A stretch of 64,000 nucleotides of DNA from Brienomyrus brachyistius (GCF_023856365.1 NW_026042426.1:186001-250000), one strand, 5' to 3'; shown: positions 48,577 to 59,784, counted from the first letter of the stretch. Program-made: numbers and translations. The notes: generated by a model not told the origin, from the letters alone.

Positions 48577-48779
48577 TTAAGTGGCTGGGTTAGGCTAAAC
48601 TATATATATATATTTACCAAGACTACAATAAAACATCTCGAAATGTGTAGTCTAGCAAAACGCAGTTTAAAGAAGGTAGCCTACCTGGCGAAATTGCAAA
48701 CAAATTAAGGGCGTTAGGCAGCCTTTAGATCCTACCCATCATGCACTGCAGTTTTTTGCTAATTCCTCAAATGGAAAAC
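48577..48779 (+). repeat. older repeat, copy with intact TTAA (shares sequence with 61245-61612)
   Basis: This segment is related, inverted, to 61245-61612 through blocks such as 'aagtggctgggttaggctaa', 'tttaaagaaggtagcctac' and 'catgcactgcagttttttgc'. It continues past the TTAA at 48577-48580 uninterrupted, whereas the other copy has a piggyBac there. Confidence 0.7.
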
Positions 48780-49145
48780 TGTCCATCCATCCATCCATCC
48801 ATTTTCCAAACCGCTTATCCTACTGGATCGCGGGGGGTCTGGAGCCTATCCCGGAAGCAATGGGCACGAGACAGGGAACAACTCAGGATGGCGGGCCAGC
48901 CCATCGCAGGGCACACTCACACACTATTCACTCACGCATACACTCCTATGGGCAATTTAGCAACTCCAATTAGCCTCAGCATGTTTTTGGACTGTGGGGG
49001 AAACCAGAGTACCCGGAGGAAACCCCACGATGACATGGGTAGAACATGCAAACTCCACACACATGTGACCCAGGTGGAGACTCGAACCCGGGCCCTAGAG
49101 GTGTGAGGCAACAGTGCTAACCACTGCACCACCATGCTGCCCCCT
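48780..49145 (-). mobile_element. tRNA-headed SINE with 11-bp target duplication
   Basis: Full-length inverted copy flanked by 'aaatggaaaac' at 48769-48779 and 49146-49156. The related locus at about 61250-61265 has this target once, so it is the empty site. Confidence 0.9.
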
Positions 49146-49156
49146 AAATGGAAAAC

Positions 49157-49940
49157 CATTAAATACAAAAGGAAAACAAAAGTGCTGTAAGACTGTATAC
49201 TTATGTGTATGTTAGTAAAGGCTGTAGCTGACACAACGGACCCCACTAATTAGAAAGGGGTAATTGTACACATGTGGCATCCAGTATGTTCTTCTATAAC
49301 AGTTTTTAAAAAAAAAAAAAAACTCACATTACACAAATTGGCACTATCAAAACGAGGATTATGGGGAAAATGGGGACTGTGATGGAGATTACATACACGT
49401 AGGCATGGTATTTAGTTTTTTTTAATCTGGTCACCTTCCAGAGTAATTGTAAACTAAAACCATCTTCACCCTATTTGATTCTTTATAAATGGACAATCAG
49501 TCGTGCAGTAAATGGGGGTATAGAGAGACACAGAGCTTGTCTAACAAGAAACCCTGGGAAGCTAACATTAATAGGGTGGGTATGGATAGCAAAACCATTG
49601 ATACAGATTACAGATTTATATCTCACCTGAACCCTGGCGGGCTCCGTGCCAATAGGGGTTGGGATTAGGGTTAGTTAACTTAAGTAGTAATATTGATGTG
49701 TATATTCTCCTATTCTCCAGTCAGTGAATCGTGAAACGTAATGTTAATATGTTTCTATACCTATATGTTCTGCTTAAAAACCCATAAAGGCAAGCACAGT
49801 GTTTAGACATTCTGTTACTTAGACTAGTAAACACTAAGATCCTTCAGCTTTCAATTAACCTGACACAACAGTCTAAACAACAAATGTGTGCCATGTCATT
49901 TGTCATCTTTACATCTTGTATCCTTTATATGGTAATTGGA
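49157..49940. other. unannotated interval
   Basis: Contains a poly-A run near 49307. No supported gene. Confidence 0.35.
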
Positions 49941-49941
49941 T

Positions 49942-50018
49942 TTTCAAGGTGGAATTGCAGGTCGATCATTTTAAGGATCTAGATGTAAACCTCCCTGGTG
50001 TTGCTTTAATATTTTTTT
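49942..50018 (+). repeat. 75-bp direct repeat flanking a Gypsy remnant, copy 1
   Basis: The segment from 'tttcaaggtggaatt' to 'gttgctttaatat' recurs at 51269-51345 with about six differences. The pair brackets the integrase remnant. The purine-rich 'ttttaaggatc' could be near a polypurine tract, but LTR boundaries are not visible. Confidence 0.75.
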
Positions 50019-50159
50019 TGCACAATTTGCTTCACACACTTCCTCCAGCAGAGAAGCTTACAATACTACACCCCACCAAATGACTGGATGATGCCTTTTT
50101 ATTTAAGGTCTGGCTGTGAGCCTCGATTACCGATACACTATCTTCAGGCTCCTGCCGGG

Positions 50160-50770
50160 ATCAGTCAGTATGGTGGACCTTTGGAGGAATGGGTACAAAA
50201 CCATCAGGAAAGTTTGCAGGTGCTTCAAGAGTATGTGAAGGCTTAGTTGGAGGAACAAGCCACACCACGAAATCGGAAACACAATGAGTTGGTTAATGAT
50301 TAGGGGTTTGATGAAGGTCAGCTGGTGTGTTTGCGGAACCATGTTCGAGGTAAAATACAGGATCATTGGGATGCCTGTTTGTATATGGTAGTTCGGTGTC
50401 CCCAAGATCAGGGTGCAGTTTACTCTGCAACTCCAATGGAGGGGGACGGGGTTGTCCGTCAAGTTCACCGAACAGAGTTGCGTCCAGTACCACAGGGGGT
50501 TGTTATGTCAGGGGAAGATGTTCTGGTAATGTCTCCTGAGTCTGGGTTGCCCACAGGGGCAACAGAAATGGAATCGGATGAGGACTCTGTGGTTTTACGG
50601 GGACAGGGCTGGTGGGAGGGGTCGCAATAGAGCATCCACAAGTAGGCCTCGTATAATGGAGGAGGTTATGTCCCCCCCGAGGTGTAGAGACCAGTTAAAC
50701 GTTCGGTGAGGTCCACCACTGGTCATCATACCAACCCTTATAAGTTACCACGGTCAGTGAATGATCGTTC
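50160..50770 (+). pseudogene. Ty3/Gypsy-type integrase C-terminus with stops
   Basis: The plus strand reads VCLRNHVRGKIQDHWDACLY, VVRCP, GAVYSATP and VHRTELRPVP, followed further on by RSVRSTTGHHTNP. This is the order of the C-terminal domain and tail of Gypsy integrases. Only this last part of pol remains, and a stop lies just before the conserved stretch. It belongs to a different subfamily from the remnant at 10.7 kb. Confidence 0.7.
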
Positions 50771-51268
50771 GGTTGGGGAGGAAGACCAGTGGTTTGGGGA
50801 TAGAATTCTTAGCTGTGATCGTTGGGTCATCAATTTCATTTTGGGGGATGGATTGTAGCCAGGCAATTATAGGCAGGTATAGGAACTGCAGTTCGGACTG
50901 GAGGCATAGCCGGGGCGAGATGGCTGTGCATGTTCCGATGGTAGGGCATATTGGCAAAGGAGCAGGCACGGGAAAGACAGGCAGGGTCCTGATAGATTTG
51001 GTGGAGCATCGGCGGGCATATTGAATTTGCAGTGTAGCAGCCTTTCTGTTTGCTTGTTTCAGGGGTGAACAATCTTATCCGCAAAGGGCCGGTGTGTATG
51101 CAGGTTTTCGCTGCAACTCCCTAATTAGATTTCTAATTAGAGGACTGATTAGCTGAAGAGTCCTCATACCTGGTTTTGAAGAGCTGACCTAAAGGTTACC
51201 CCAAAAACCTGTTTTTTTTTTGTTTGAATGGGGCAGTGAGTCATGGGGTAAACTACTGTTCTTTAGGG

Positions 51269-51345
51269 GTTTTCAAGGTGGAATTACGGGTCGATAATTT
51301 TAAGGATCAGGTTGTAAACCTCCCTGGTGTTGCTTTAATATGTTT
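51269..51345 (+). repeat. 75-bp direct repeat, copy 2
   Basis: Partner of 49942-50018, followed by a T-rich region (51350-51690) that could be LTR-derived. Confidence 0.75.
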
Positions 51346-51813
51346 TATCTGAGGTTGTATCGTGTATTATCAAGCCAGCCGGCTTAGTGGCCTCGGGAGC
51401 GGGGTTTAGTGGGAGCAGCTGGCTAGTTTTATTTTCTTTTTTGTTTGTGTCTTTTTCTTTGTTGTATGTATATTTTGGGTTCATTATTAGGCAGGCTGGG
51501 CCTTTTGGCACCTGTAGTCTGGGTGCTGGATTGCCCATAGGGGTCTTTTTTATTGCTGTGATTTGCTGTGTCATTCACTAGTGTGATTTGTGCTGGATGT
51601 GTTTTTAAGGTTGTGCTGTGGCGTGTACCTGAGCAAACTTTGGGCAACCTGTTCTCTTGTTGGCTTTATTGACAAAGGGTGGATTAGTCTAATTACGGCC
51701 TGCTACAAATAGCTGCATATAACGTATAAAAAAAATCACCTTATGGGTGCTCCGTAGGGTAGCAAGATCTTGAGTTTTTTTTACAGTACTCGGGTACGTT
51801 TTAAAATTTTCGA

Positions 51814-51939
51814 CCAATCAGCAAACATTATTCTGACAGCATAGCTGGGAAACCAATGAAAAGTGAGTGCAACGTTCTAGAACTTGACTTCGGGTTGACG
51901 CTCCCTATAAAAGAGCTGGGTACTGCTTCAAGGCGTTCA
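51814..51939 (+). promoter_or_regulatory. candidate Pol II promoter: two CCAAT boxes, heat-shock-type element, TATA box
   Basis: CCAAT occurs at 51814-51818 and 51853-51857. TTCTAGAA, the inverted pair of NGAAN units bound by heat-shock factor, lies at 51875-51882. TATAAAAG is at 51906-51913, and an initiator-like TCAGTT at 51937-51942 is the right distance downstream. The spacing is that of a compact inducible vertebrate promoter. The gene served is unknown. Confidence 0.5.
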
Positions 51940-52295
51940 GTTGGCGCTACCTCCTGATAGAGTAGCACTGTACGGCTCTTGTTCCGTAAAACAACATCAA
52001 AAGGATGAAAAAAAAAACAATATTTAAAGAAGACGAAAAAAAATCAATTTTTAAAGAAGACGAAAAAAACATCGTCTAAAAAAATAAGCCAAAAAAATAA
52101 TATCCGAAGAAGGAAAAACATGCAAAGTAAAAAAAAACAAACAAAAATAAAAAAACAATATCCAAAGAAGAAGGAAAAAAACATCCAAAGGGAGAAAAGA
52201 AGAACTGAAGGGCCAACGAGGTAGGAGGAAATACAAATTTCGTTTCAGCACCGTTGGAGTGCCAAGCCGTGAAAAGCATTTGGCCAGAAGACAAG
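51939..52295 (+). other. candidate first exon with splice donor
   Basis: Downstream of the TATA box the text becomes extremely purine-rich. It ends at 'gacaag|gtaagtg', a strong donor at 52296. A 24-codon frame from the ATG at 52003 has two IFKEDEK repeats and stops. It may be a leader ORF or chance. No partner exon with coding content was found downstream within the window. Confidence 0.35.
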
Positions 52296-52299
52296 GTAA

Positions 52300-53060
52300 G
52301 TGTTGTATCTGTTATTTTAAAACAGCGCTTTTCAAAATGCTGCTTTATAATCGTTTGAGATCGTTAGCCAGTGTGACAGCTGAAGGCTTTTTGAGTTTAC
52401 CAACATAAAGTTTTATTTCTGTATTAGGACATTGTCAGGAACAATGATGTGTTCATCGCTATGATGTGGTCAAAAAGCGATGCATTGAATCTTAGAAACA
52501 TTTGTGATTTTTCAAACGATGCTTTTCCTTTTATTTAATCAGTAAAATTTCCATCGGTTTTATATAGTGCCCCTTGAAATATGTCTTTAGCTCATTTTCC
52601 GGGCATTTTACTAGAATGCATCCTGAGAAATACACAAGCTCTGCTGCATTTCCGTGCCTCGATGTTTAGTGCCGAGTATAATTGTTGCAGTTGCCTTTTA
52701 TATATTCCATGAGACCTGTTGGTACCAAGAGAAGTGTGAGACTGTCAGGGTGAATTTATCATACAATCGCACGCATAAATACCTGAGGGTTGCCAGTCCT
52801 TTTGCGTTGTTACAGGAGGACTAGAGCTGACGAGTGTGTTTCTACACACTATCAAGGGCATTGTAGTACAGTTTTCTCAGGTGGGAGAATGCTGCCGATC
52901 TCCTATTTGACAATACAGCCCTTGATATATTAGAATATTACAGAACTAGAAGCCTTTTGCAAGGAAGAATGTGAGAAAATCCCAAGTACAAGAACTGAAA
53001 GCCTTTCAGCTGGCTATAAGAAGCGCTTGTAAGCTGTGATATCTGGCAGAGGAGGTGTTA
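52300..53060. other. unannotated interval (possible intron)
   Basis: If the promoter and donor are real, this would be the first intron. No acceptor was convincingly assigned. Confidence 0.3.
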
Positions 53061-53074
53061 CTAAGTACTGATTA

Positions 53075-53295
53075 CGTAGGGTGCCCAAACTTTTGCAGAG
53101 TGCCATAATAATGTTTTTATTTTGTAATTTTGTTCAATTTATGGCATAAAAAGTAACTATTCATCAATGTTTGCTGAAAATATTGTGTATTTTTCCCCCA
53201 GTTCCTAAAGAGACTGTATTAACTGATATTGTTGCTTTTGTAATTGAAAAGATGTTATTTGTCAAGGGGTGCCAAACCTTTGCATAAGACTGTAC
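53075..53295. mobile_element. possible non-autonomous DNA element end
   Basis: The ends 'gggtgcccaaacttttgcag' and 'ggggtgccaaacctttgcat' are direct rather than inverted copies. They are often seen in pairs in fish repeats ending 'gcataagactgta'. The class is uncertain. Confidence 0.3.
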
Positions 53296-53420
53296 ACAGT
53301 GTGTGTATGTGTTTATGTGAGTGTGTGTCTGTGTGTGTGTGTGTATATATATATATGTGTGTGTGTGTATATATTTCTGTATATGCATGTGTATATATAT
53401 ATTTATATATAGTTCACACA
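53296..53420 (+). repeat. (TG)n/(TA)n microsatellite
   Basis: Mixed dinucleotide runs of tg and ta. Confidence 0.9.
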
Positions 53421-53509
53421 CATTCAAACTTATTTGAATACACATTCAAAATTATTTTTATTATTATTATTTTCGTTTTTTTTTTTTTTTTGTGTTTTAA
53501 AATTTTTTA

Positions 53510-54580
53510 TTTTTGCAATGGAAATAAAAATAAAGCAGTCCTCCGTAGAGGAGGGGTGGTGGAGGGAATATATATATATATATACATATATATAAAATAA
53601 TTGTCACACAACTGGGGTGACATGCCTATCCTGCTCACCCAATTTTAGTGCACTTTAGTTATGCATAATGACCTTCTAGTCTCGATACACCCATATATAT
53701 ATATGTATATATATATATAGTTTTTTTTGTTTTTTTTTTTGCAATAGACAATAAAAATAACGCAGTTCTCCATAAAGGAGGGATGGTGGATGGAATATAT
53801 ATATACATATATATAAAATAATTGTCACACAACTTGGGTGACATGCCTTGCCTGCTCACCCAATTTTAGTGCAACTTAGTTATCCATAATGACCAACTAG
53901 TCTCGATACACCCATAAATATATATGTATATATATATAGTTTTTTTTGTTTTTTTTTTGCAATAGACAATAAAAATAACGCAGTTCTCCATAAAGGAGGG
54001 ATGGTGGATGGAATATATATATACATATATATAAAATAATTGTCACACAACTTGGGTGACATGCCTTGCCTGCTCACCCAATTTTAGTGCAACTTAGTTA
54101 TCCATAATGACCAACTAGTCTCGATACACCCATATATATATATATATATATATGTACATATATATATAGTTTTTTTATTAGCAATAGAAAAGAAAAATAA
54201 CGCAGTTCTCTGTAAAGGAGGGATGGTGGATGGAATATATATATATATATATATACATTTATATAAAATAATTGTCACACAACCTGGGTGACATGCCTTG
54301 CCTGCTCACCCAATTTTAGTGCACTTTAGTTATCCATAATGACCATCTAGTCTCGATACACCCATGAATATATATGTATATATATATATAGTTTTTCTGT
54401 TTTTTTTTTGCAATAGACAATAAAAATAACGCAGTTCTCCGTAAAGGAGGGATGGTGGATGGAATATGTATATGCATATATATAAAATAATTGTCACACA
54501 ACCTGGGTGACATGCCTTGCCTGCTCACCCAATTTTAGTGCACCTTAGTTATCCATACTGACCATCTAGTCTCGACACAC

Positions 54581-54651
<71 letters not shown>

Positions 54652-54955
54652 GATATTTTTTCTTTTTCTTGTGTTTTTTTTTCGCAATGGATATTAAAAA
54701 TAAAGCAGTCCTCCGTAAAGGAGGGGTGGTGGAGGGAATATATATATACATATATATATAAAATAATTGTCACACAACCTGGGTGACATGCCTTGCCTGC
54801 TCACCCAATTTTAGTGCAACTTAGTTATCCATAATGACCAACTAGTCTCGATACACCCATATATATATATATATATATGTACATATATATAGTTTTTTTA
54901 TTAGCAATAGAAAAGAAAAATAACGCAGTTCTCCGTAAAGGAGGGATGGTGGATG

Positions 54956-55009
<54 letters not shown>

Positions 55010-55112
55010 TTATATAAAATAATTGTCACACAACCTGGGTGACATGCCTTGCCTGCTCACCCAATTTTAGTGCACTTTAGTTATCCATACTGACCATCTA
55101 GTCTCGACACAC

Positions 55113-55161
<49 letters not shown>

Positions 55162-55581
55162 GATATTTTTTCTTTTTCTTGTGTTTTTTTTTCGCAATGG
55201 ATATTAAAAATAAAGCAGTCCTCCGTAAAGGAGGGATGGTGGATGGAATATATATATAAAATAATTGTCACACAACCGGGGTGACATGCCTTGCCTGCTC
55301 ACCCAATTTTAGTGCACCTTAGTTATTCATAATGACCATCTAGTCTCGATACACCCATAAATATATATGTATATATATATAGTTTTTTTATTAGCAATAG
55401 AAAAGAAAAATAACGCAGTTCTCCGTAAAGGAGGGATGGTGGATGGAATATATATATATATATATACATTTATATAAAATAATTGTCACACAACCTGGGT
55501 GACATGCCTTGCCTGCTCACCCAATTTTAGTGCACTTTAGTTATCCATAATGACCATCTAGTCTCGATACACCCATGAATA

Positions 55582-55642
<61 letters not shown>

Positions 55643-55829
55643 TTTCTGTTTTTTTTTTGCAATAGACAATAAAAATAACGCAGTTCTCCATAAAGGAGGG
55701 ATGGTGGATGGAATATGTATATGCATATATATAAAATAATTGTCACACAACCTGGGTGACATGCCTTGCCTGCTCACCCAATTTTAGTGCACCTCAGTTA
55801 TCCATACTGACCATCTAGTCTCGACACAC

Positions 55830-55890
<61 letters not shown>

Positions 55891-56323
55891 GATATTTTTT
55901 CTTTTTCTTGTGTTTTTTTTTCGCAATGGATATTAAAAATAAAGCAGTCCTCCGTAAAGGAGGGGTGGTGGAGGGAATATATATATACATTTATATAAAA
56001 TAATTGTCACACAACTGGGGTGACATGCCTTGCCTGCTCACCCAATTTTAGTGCACCTTAGTTATCCATAATGACCAACTAGTCTCGATACACCCATAAA
56101 TATATATGTGTATATATATATATATATATAGTTTTTTTGTGTTTTTTTTTGCAATAGACAATAAAAATAACGCAGTTCTCCATAAAGGAGGGATAGTGGA
56201 TGGAATATATATATACATATATATAAAATAATTGTCACACAACCTGGGTGACATGCCTTGCCTGCTCACCCAATTTTAGTGCACCTTAGTTATCCATACT
56301 GACCATCTAGTCTCGATACACCC

Positions 56324-56354
<31 letters not shown>

Positions 56355-56789
56355 TATATATAGTTTTTTTATTAGCAATAGAAAAGAAAAATAACGCAGT
56401 TCTCCGTAAAGGAGGGATGGTGGATGGAATATATACATACATATATATAAAATAATTGTCACACAACCTGGGTGACATGCCTTGCCTGCTCACCCAATTT
56501 TAGTGCAACTTAGTTATCCATAATGACCAACTAGTCTCGATACACCCATAAATATATATGTATATATATATATATATATATAGTTTTTTTATTTTTTTCG
56601 TAATGGACAATAAAAATAACGCAGTTCTCCGTAAAGGAGGGATGGTGGATGGAATATATATATACATATATACATTTATATAAAATAATTGTCACACAAC
56701 CTGGGTGACATGCCTTGCCTGCTCACCCAGTTTTAGTGCACCTTAGTTATCCATACTGACCATCTAGTCTCGATACACCCATAAATATA
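53510..56789 (+). repeat. minisatellite with about 14 units of 200-290 bp
   Basis: Each unit carries 'ttgtcacacaac' (at about 53601, 53822, 54040, 54272, 54490, 54767, 55025, 55266, 55484, 55740, 56004, 56232, 56457, 56689), then 'catgccttgcctgctcaccc', a (TA)n run of variable length, a T-rich tract and 'ggagggatggtggatgg'. Length varies mostly by (TA)n. Three subtypes differ in the 'gcaatagacaat', 'gcaatggatatt' and 'gcaatagaaaag' segment. The repeated minus-strand 60-78 codon frames (MSRQGMSPRLCDN...) arise from the unit and the TA run and are not genes. Confidence 0.95.
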
Positions 56790-56791
56790 TA

Positions 56792-57960
56792 TACTGAACA
56801 AAAATATAAACGCAACACTCTTGTTTCTGCTCCCATTTTTCATGAGATGGACTTAAAGACCTACAATTCATTCCAGATACACAATATTACCATTTCTCTC
56901 AAACATTTCTCACAAATCAGTCTAAATGTGTGATAGTGAGCACTTCTGCTTTGCTGAGATAATCCATCCCACCTCACAGGTGTGCCACATCAAGATGCTG
57001 ATCTGACATCATGGGTAGTGCACAGGTGTACCTTATACTGCCCACAATAAAAGGCCACCCTGGAATGTGCAGTTTTTTGCTTTATTGGGGGTCTGGGGAC
57101 TCAGAACCGGTCAGTATCTGGTGTGACCACCATTTGCCTCATACAATGCAACACATCTTCTTCGCATAGAGTTTATCAGATTGTCAATTGTGGCCTGTGG
57201 AATGTTGGTCCACTCCTCTTCAATGGCTGTGCGAAGTTGTTGGATATTAGTGGGAACTGGTACACGCTGTCGTATACGCCGGTCAAGCACATCCCAAACA
57301 TGCTCAACGGGTGACATGTCCGGTGAGTATGCTGGCCATGCAAGAACTGGGACATTTTCAGCTTCCAAGAACTGTGTACAGATCCTTGCAACATGGGGCC
57401 GTGCATCATCTGTCTGAGTGGCTGGTCTCAGACGATCTTGGAGGTGAACCTGCTGGATGTGGAGGTCCTGGGCTGGTGTGGTTACACGTGGTCTGCGGTT
57501 GTGAGGCCGGTTGGATGTACTGCCATATTCTCTGAAACGCCTTTGGAGACGGCTTATGGTTGAGAAATGAACATTCAATGCACGAGCAACAGATCTGGTT
57601 GACATTCCTGCTGTCAGCATGCCAATTGCACGCTCCCTCAATGCTTGTGGCATCTGTGGCATTTTGCTGTGAGACAAAACTGCACATTCCAGGGTGGCCT
57701 TTTATTGTGGGCAGTATAAGGTACACCTGTGCACTACCCATGATGTCAGATCAGCATCTTGATGTGGCACACCTGTGAGGTGGGATGGATTATCTCAGCA
57801 AAGCAGAAGTGCTCACTATCACACATTTAGACTGATTTGTGAGAAATGTTTGAGAGAAATGGTAATATTGTGTATCTGGAATGAATTGTAGATCTTTAAG
57901 TCCATCTCATGAAAAATGGGAGCAAAAACAAAAGTGTTGCGTTTATATTTTTGTTCAGTG
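56792..57960 (-). mobile_element. Tc1-type element with 285-bp terminal inverted repeats
   Basis: Arms 56792-57076 and 57677-57960 are near-perfect inverted repeats with the ACTGAACAAAAATATAAACG end. A TA flanks each side (56790-56791 and 57961-57962), the expected Tc1/mariner target duplication. It landed in a (TA)n run of the minisatellite, which offers many TA targets. Arms this long are unusual for the family but occur in its inverted-repeat/direct-repeat members. Confidence 0.9.
57111..57677 (-). CDS. internally deleted Tc1-type transposase, 188 aa, still open
   Basis: The first about 60 residues hold a paired-type helix-turn-helix (MLTAGMSTRSVARALNVHF, then STISRLQRRFREYG) followed by a basic NRRPR hook, the usual DNA-binding end. 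After DRLRPATQT the frame jumps to DDARPHVARI, the block with the second catalytic aspartate, and YSPDMSPVEHVWDVL, which carries the last acidic residue. The segment with the first catalytic aspartate is gone, about 150 residues relative to the usual 340. A frame left open across the join could make a DNA-binding protein lacking catalysis. The start codon sits at the inner edge of the right arm. Confidence 0.75.
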   Translation of the reverse strand: MSHSKMPQMPQALRERAIGMLTAGMSTRSVARALNVHFSTISRLQRRFREYGSTSNRPHNRRPRVTTPAQDLHIQQVHLQDRLRPATQTDDARPHVARICTQFLEAENVPVLAWPAYSPDMSPVEHVWDVLDRRIRQRVPVPTNIQQLRTAIEEEWTNIPQATIDNLINSMRRRCVALYEANGGHTRY

Positions 57961-57989
57961 TATGTATATGTATACATATAGTTTTTTTT

Positions 57990-58215
57990 GTGTTTGTGAA
58001 AACGGGTCTTTAATCGGGGAAACGGAGCGGGTAGAGCAGGACGGAACGCAGGCATTGACAAACTACAATGACGGACAGGGCAAACAGGTAAGACCAGGAC
58101 TTAAAATAGGTCATGACTAATCAAAGTAATCGGGCAAAGCAGGAGACGATCAGGGAAGCACACGTGGGTAATCAGGGGGCGTGGCACACACGAGGAGCGG
58201 ACAAGCCGGGCATAT
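57990..58215 (-). mobile_element. LTR-like element, third copy, truncated
   Basis: Read on the minus strand it begins GCCCGGCTTGTCC (lacking the TGTCAT start) and ends near TTTTCACAAACAC. Shared internal blocks such as 'gtgggtaatcagggggcgtg' identify it with the 5507 copy. It sits where the minisatellite unit would continue. Confidence 0.55.
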
Positions 58216-59230
58216 ATGTATATCTATATAAAACCTCATTAATGAGGGACAGGGAACAGAACGGACAGACAGAACTGGCACAGGGGAAGGAGCCAGGACA
58301 AGACTTGACATAAGACAGGAAAGGCAGAGAAACAGATCAGAAAGGGGACACGGAGGGAACAGGCAGGACAAAAGGACCGGGAGTGAACGAAGGGAACATC
58401 GGGGAAAGAGGAGCAGAAGCCAGAGGGACGAGGGACAAAGAGAGGAGGGACAGAGACAGGAGGAACAAAGCGAGGGGGAGCAGAGGCAGGAGGGACAAAG
58501 ACGGGAGGCCAGGGAGAGAAGGAGGGGGAACCAAGAGGAGCCCGAGGGAGACCCAGCGGGCGACGGGAGGCAGCCGGAAGGGCTGCAGGCGGCCGGGAGG
58601 CCGGAGCCGGAGGGGCCGAGGAGACGGGGTGAGGGACAGACGCAGGGACGAAGGAGGGAGTCGGAGGGGAGACCAGGGAAGGGGACGAAGGAGCTGGAAG
58701 GGACCCTGGCGAGGGCAAGGAGAGAGGGGGAGCCGCAGCAGACGGCGACGTCCTCCGACACGCCAGAGCGGGAGGACCAGCAGGCGAATGAGGAGCCGCC
58801 GTCGGGGGGCCCGCAGGCAACCGATAAGACGCCGGAGGAGGGACCGAGGCAGGGCGACGAGGCCGCGGAGGGGGACCCGCAGACGACAGCCGACCCGGAG
58901 GGCCAGGACCCGCAGGTGCCGACCAAGCCCTAGCGCCGGCGAGGGAGGGCGAGCCAGGGGGCTGGGCGGGTGGGACCCCAGCCGTGCGTCTGTGTCCTCT
59001 CCCCTTATGGGACACAGACATAAGGACCTGCGGCCGGGGTCGGGCTCGTCGGGGTGAGGGTACCAGAGTCACAGGGGGAGAAGGGACTGGAGTGGGGCCA
59101 GGGACTGGAGCTGCAGGCTGCAGAGGGGGCGCCTGCCCGGGAGCTGCAGGCAGGGAAAGCGCCTCGGACGTGGGCGCGGTAGCTGCAGGCAGCGGAGACG
59201 GCTGCTCGGGCTCTGGGGCCGCAGGGGGCA
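58216..59230 (-). other. GC-rich strand-asymmetric island with overlapping open frames
   Basis: The plus strand is strongly G+A rich, and about 1 kb stays open in three frames: 330 codons (58239-59231 minus), 258 codons (58150-58926 minus) and 224 codons (58383-59057 plus). The longest is a Pro/Ala/Ser-rich sequence with no domain. Simultaneous openness on both strands argues that skewed composition, not selection, keeps stops out. The island has a small palindrome 'cctcattaatgagg' at its left side and 'cacttattttattatataaa' at its right edge. It may be internal sequence of the neighbouring LTR-like element. Confidence 0.35.
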
Positions 59231-59287
59231 CTTATTTTATTATATAAAATAAGTGTCACACAACCGGGGTGACATGCCTTGCCTGCT
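59231..59287 (+). repeat. last partial minisatellite unit
   Basis: The 'gtgtcacacaaccggggtga' and 'catgccttgcctgctt' of the minisatellite reappear here. The array was therefore split by the Tc1-type element and the GC-rich insert. Confidence 0.8.
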
Positions 59288-59295
59288 TGTGGGAT

Positions 59296-59720
59296 GAGGA
59301 AGACTCAGGGACTGGAAATGGGATTAAAACTGAAGATGTGCTCATTCCTTTGTGTATTTACAAATTTTCCTTCCGTCAGACATGAGGAGTTTGCTGCTAT
59401 ATTTGGCACTAATAGAGATTCTGATGCTGCTATTTTTATTGTCTATTAGTTTGTTATTATTTACAAGTTCTGTTGTGTTTTTGCATTTTTCTCTTCTGGT
59501 TAATTAACTGCTGTCTGTTTGCTGTGAAGTATGAGTGTGGTGAGTAAGACTCAGGGACTGGAAGTGGGATTACAACTAAAGATAACATGCTTATTCCTTT
59601 TTGTATTGTTTACAAATTTCCTTCCGTCAAACATGAGGAGTTTGCTGCTATATTGTGCACTAACAGAGATTCTGATGCTGCTATTTTTATTGTTTATAAA
59701 TGTGTTATTGTTTCCAAGTT
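59296..59720 (+). repeat. two-copy direct repeat, 246-bp offset
   Basis: The block from 'agactcagggactggaa' to 'tgatgctgctatttttattg' occurs at about 59301-59440 and 59547-59690 with several differences. The 63-codon frame over the second copy has a hydrophobic stretch but no recognisable identity. Confidence 0.75.
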
Positions 59721-59784
59721 GAGTATTCAATAAATGCTAAATTGAGAAATTTTGTGTATCGTTTGTTATTATTAGTGTGATATT

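Noticed and set aside
53659..56493. Series of minus-strand frames of 60-78 codons beginning MSRQGMSPRLCDN and ending in Tyr-Ile runs
   Set aside because: They repeat with the minisatellite period and their C-terminal halves are translated (TA)n. They reflect the repeat, not genes.
53510..56789. Regular repeats resembling a CRISPR array
   Set aside because: Units are 200-290 bp, the conserved parts are long, and the variable parts are TA microsatellites. The context is a vertebrate genome.
58383..59057. 224-codon Arg/Gly-rich plus frame as a nucleic-acid-binding protein
   Set aside because: It is the complement of the Pro/Ala-rich frame in a skewed GC-rich island. Arg/Gly richness follows from composition.
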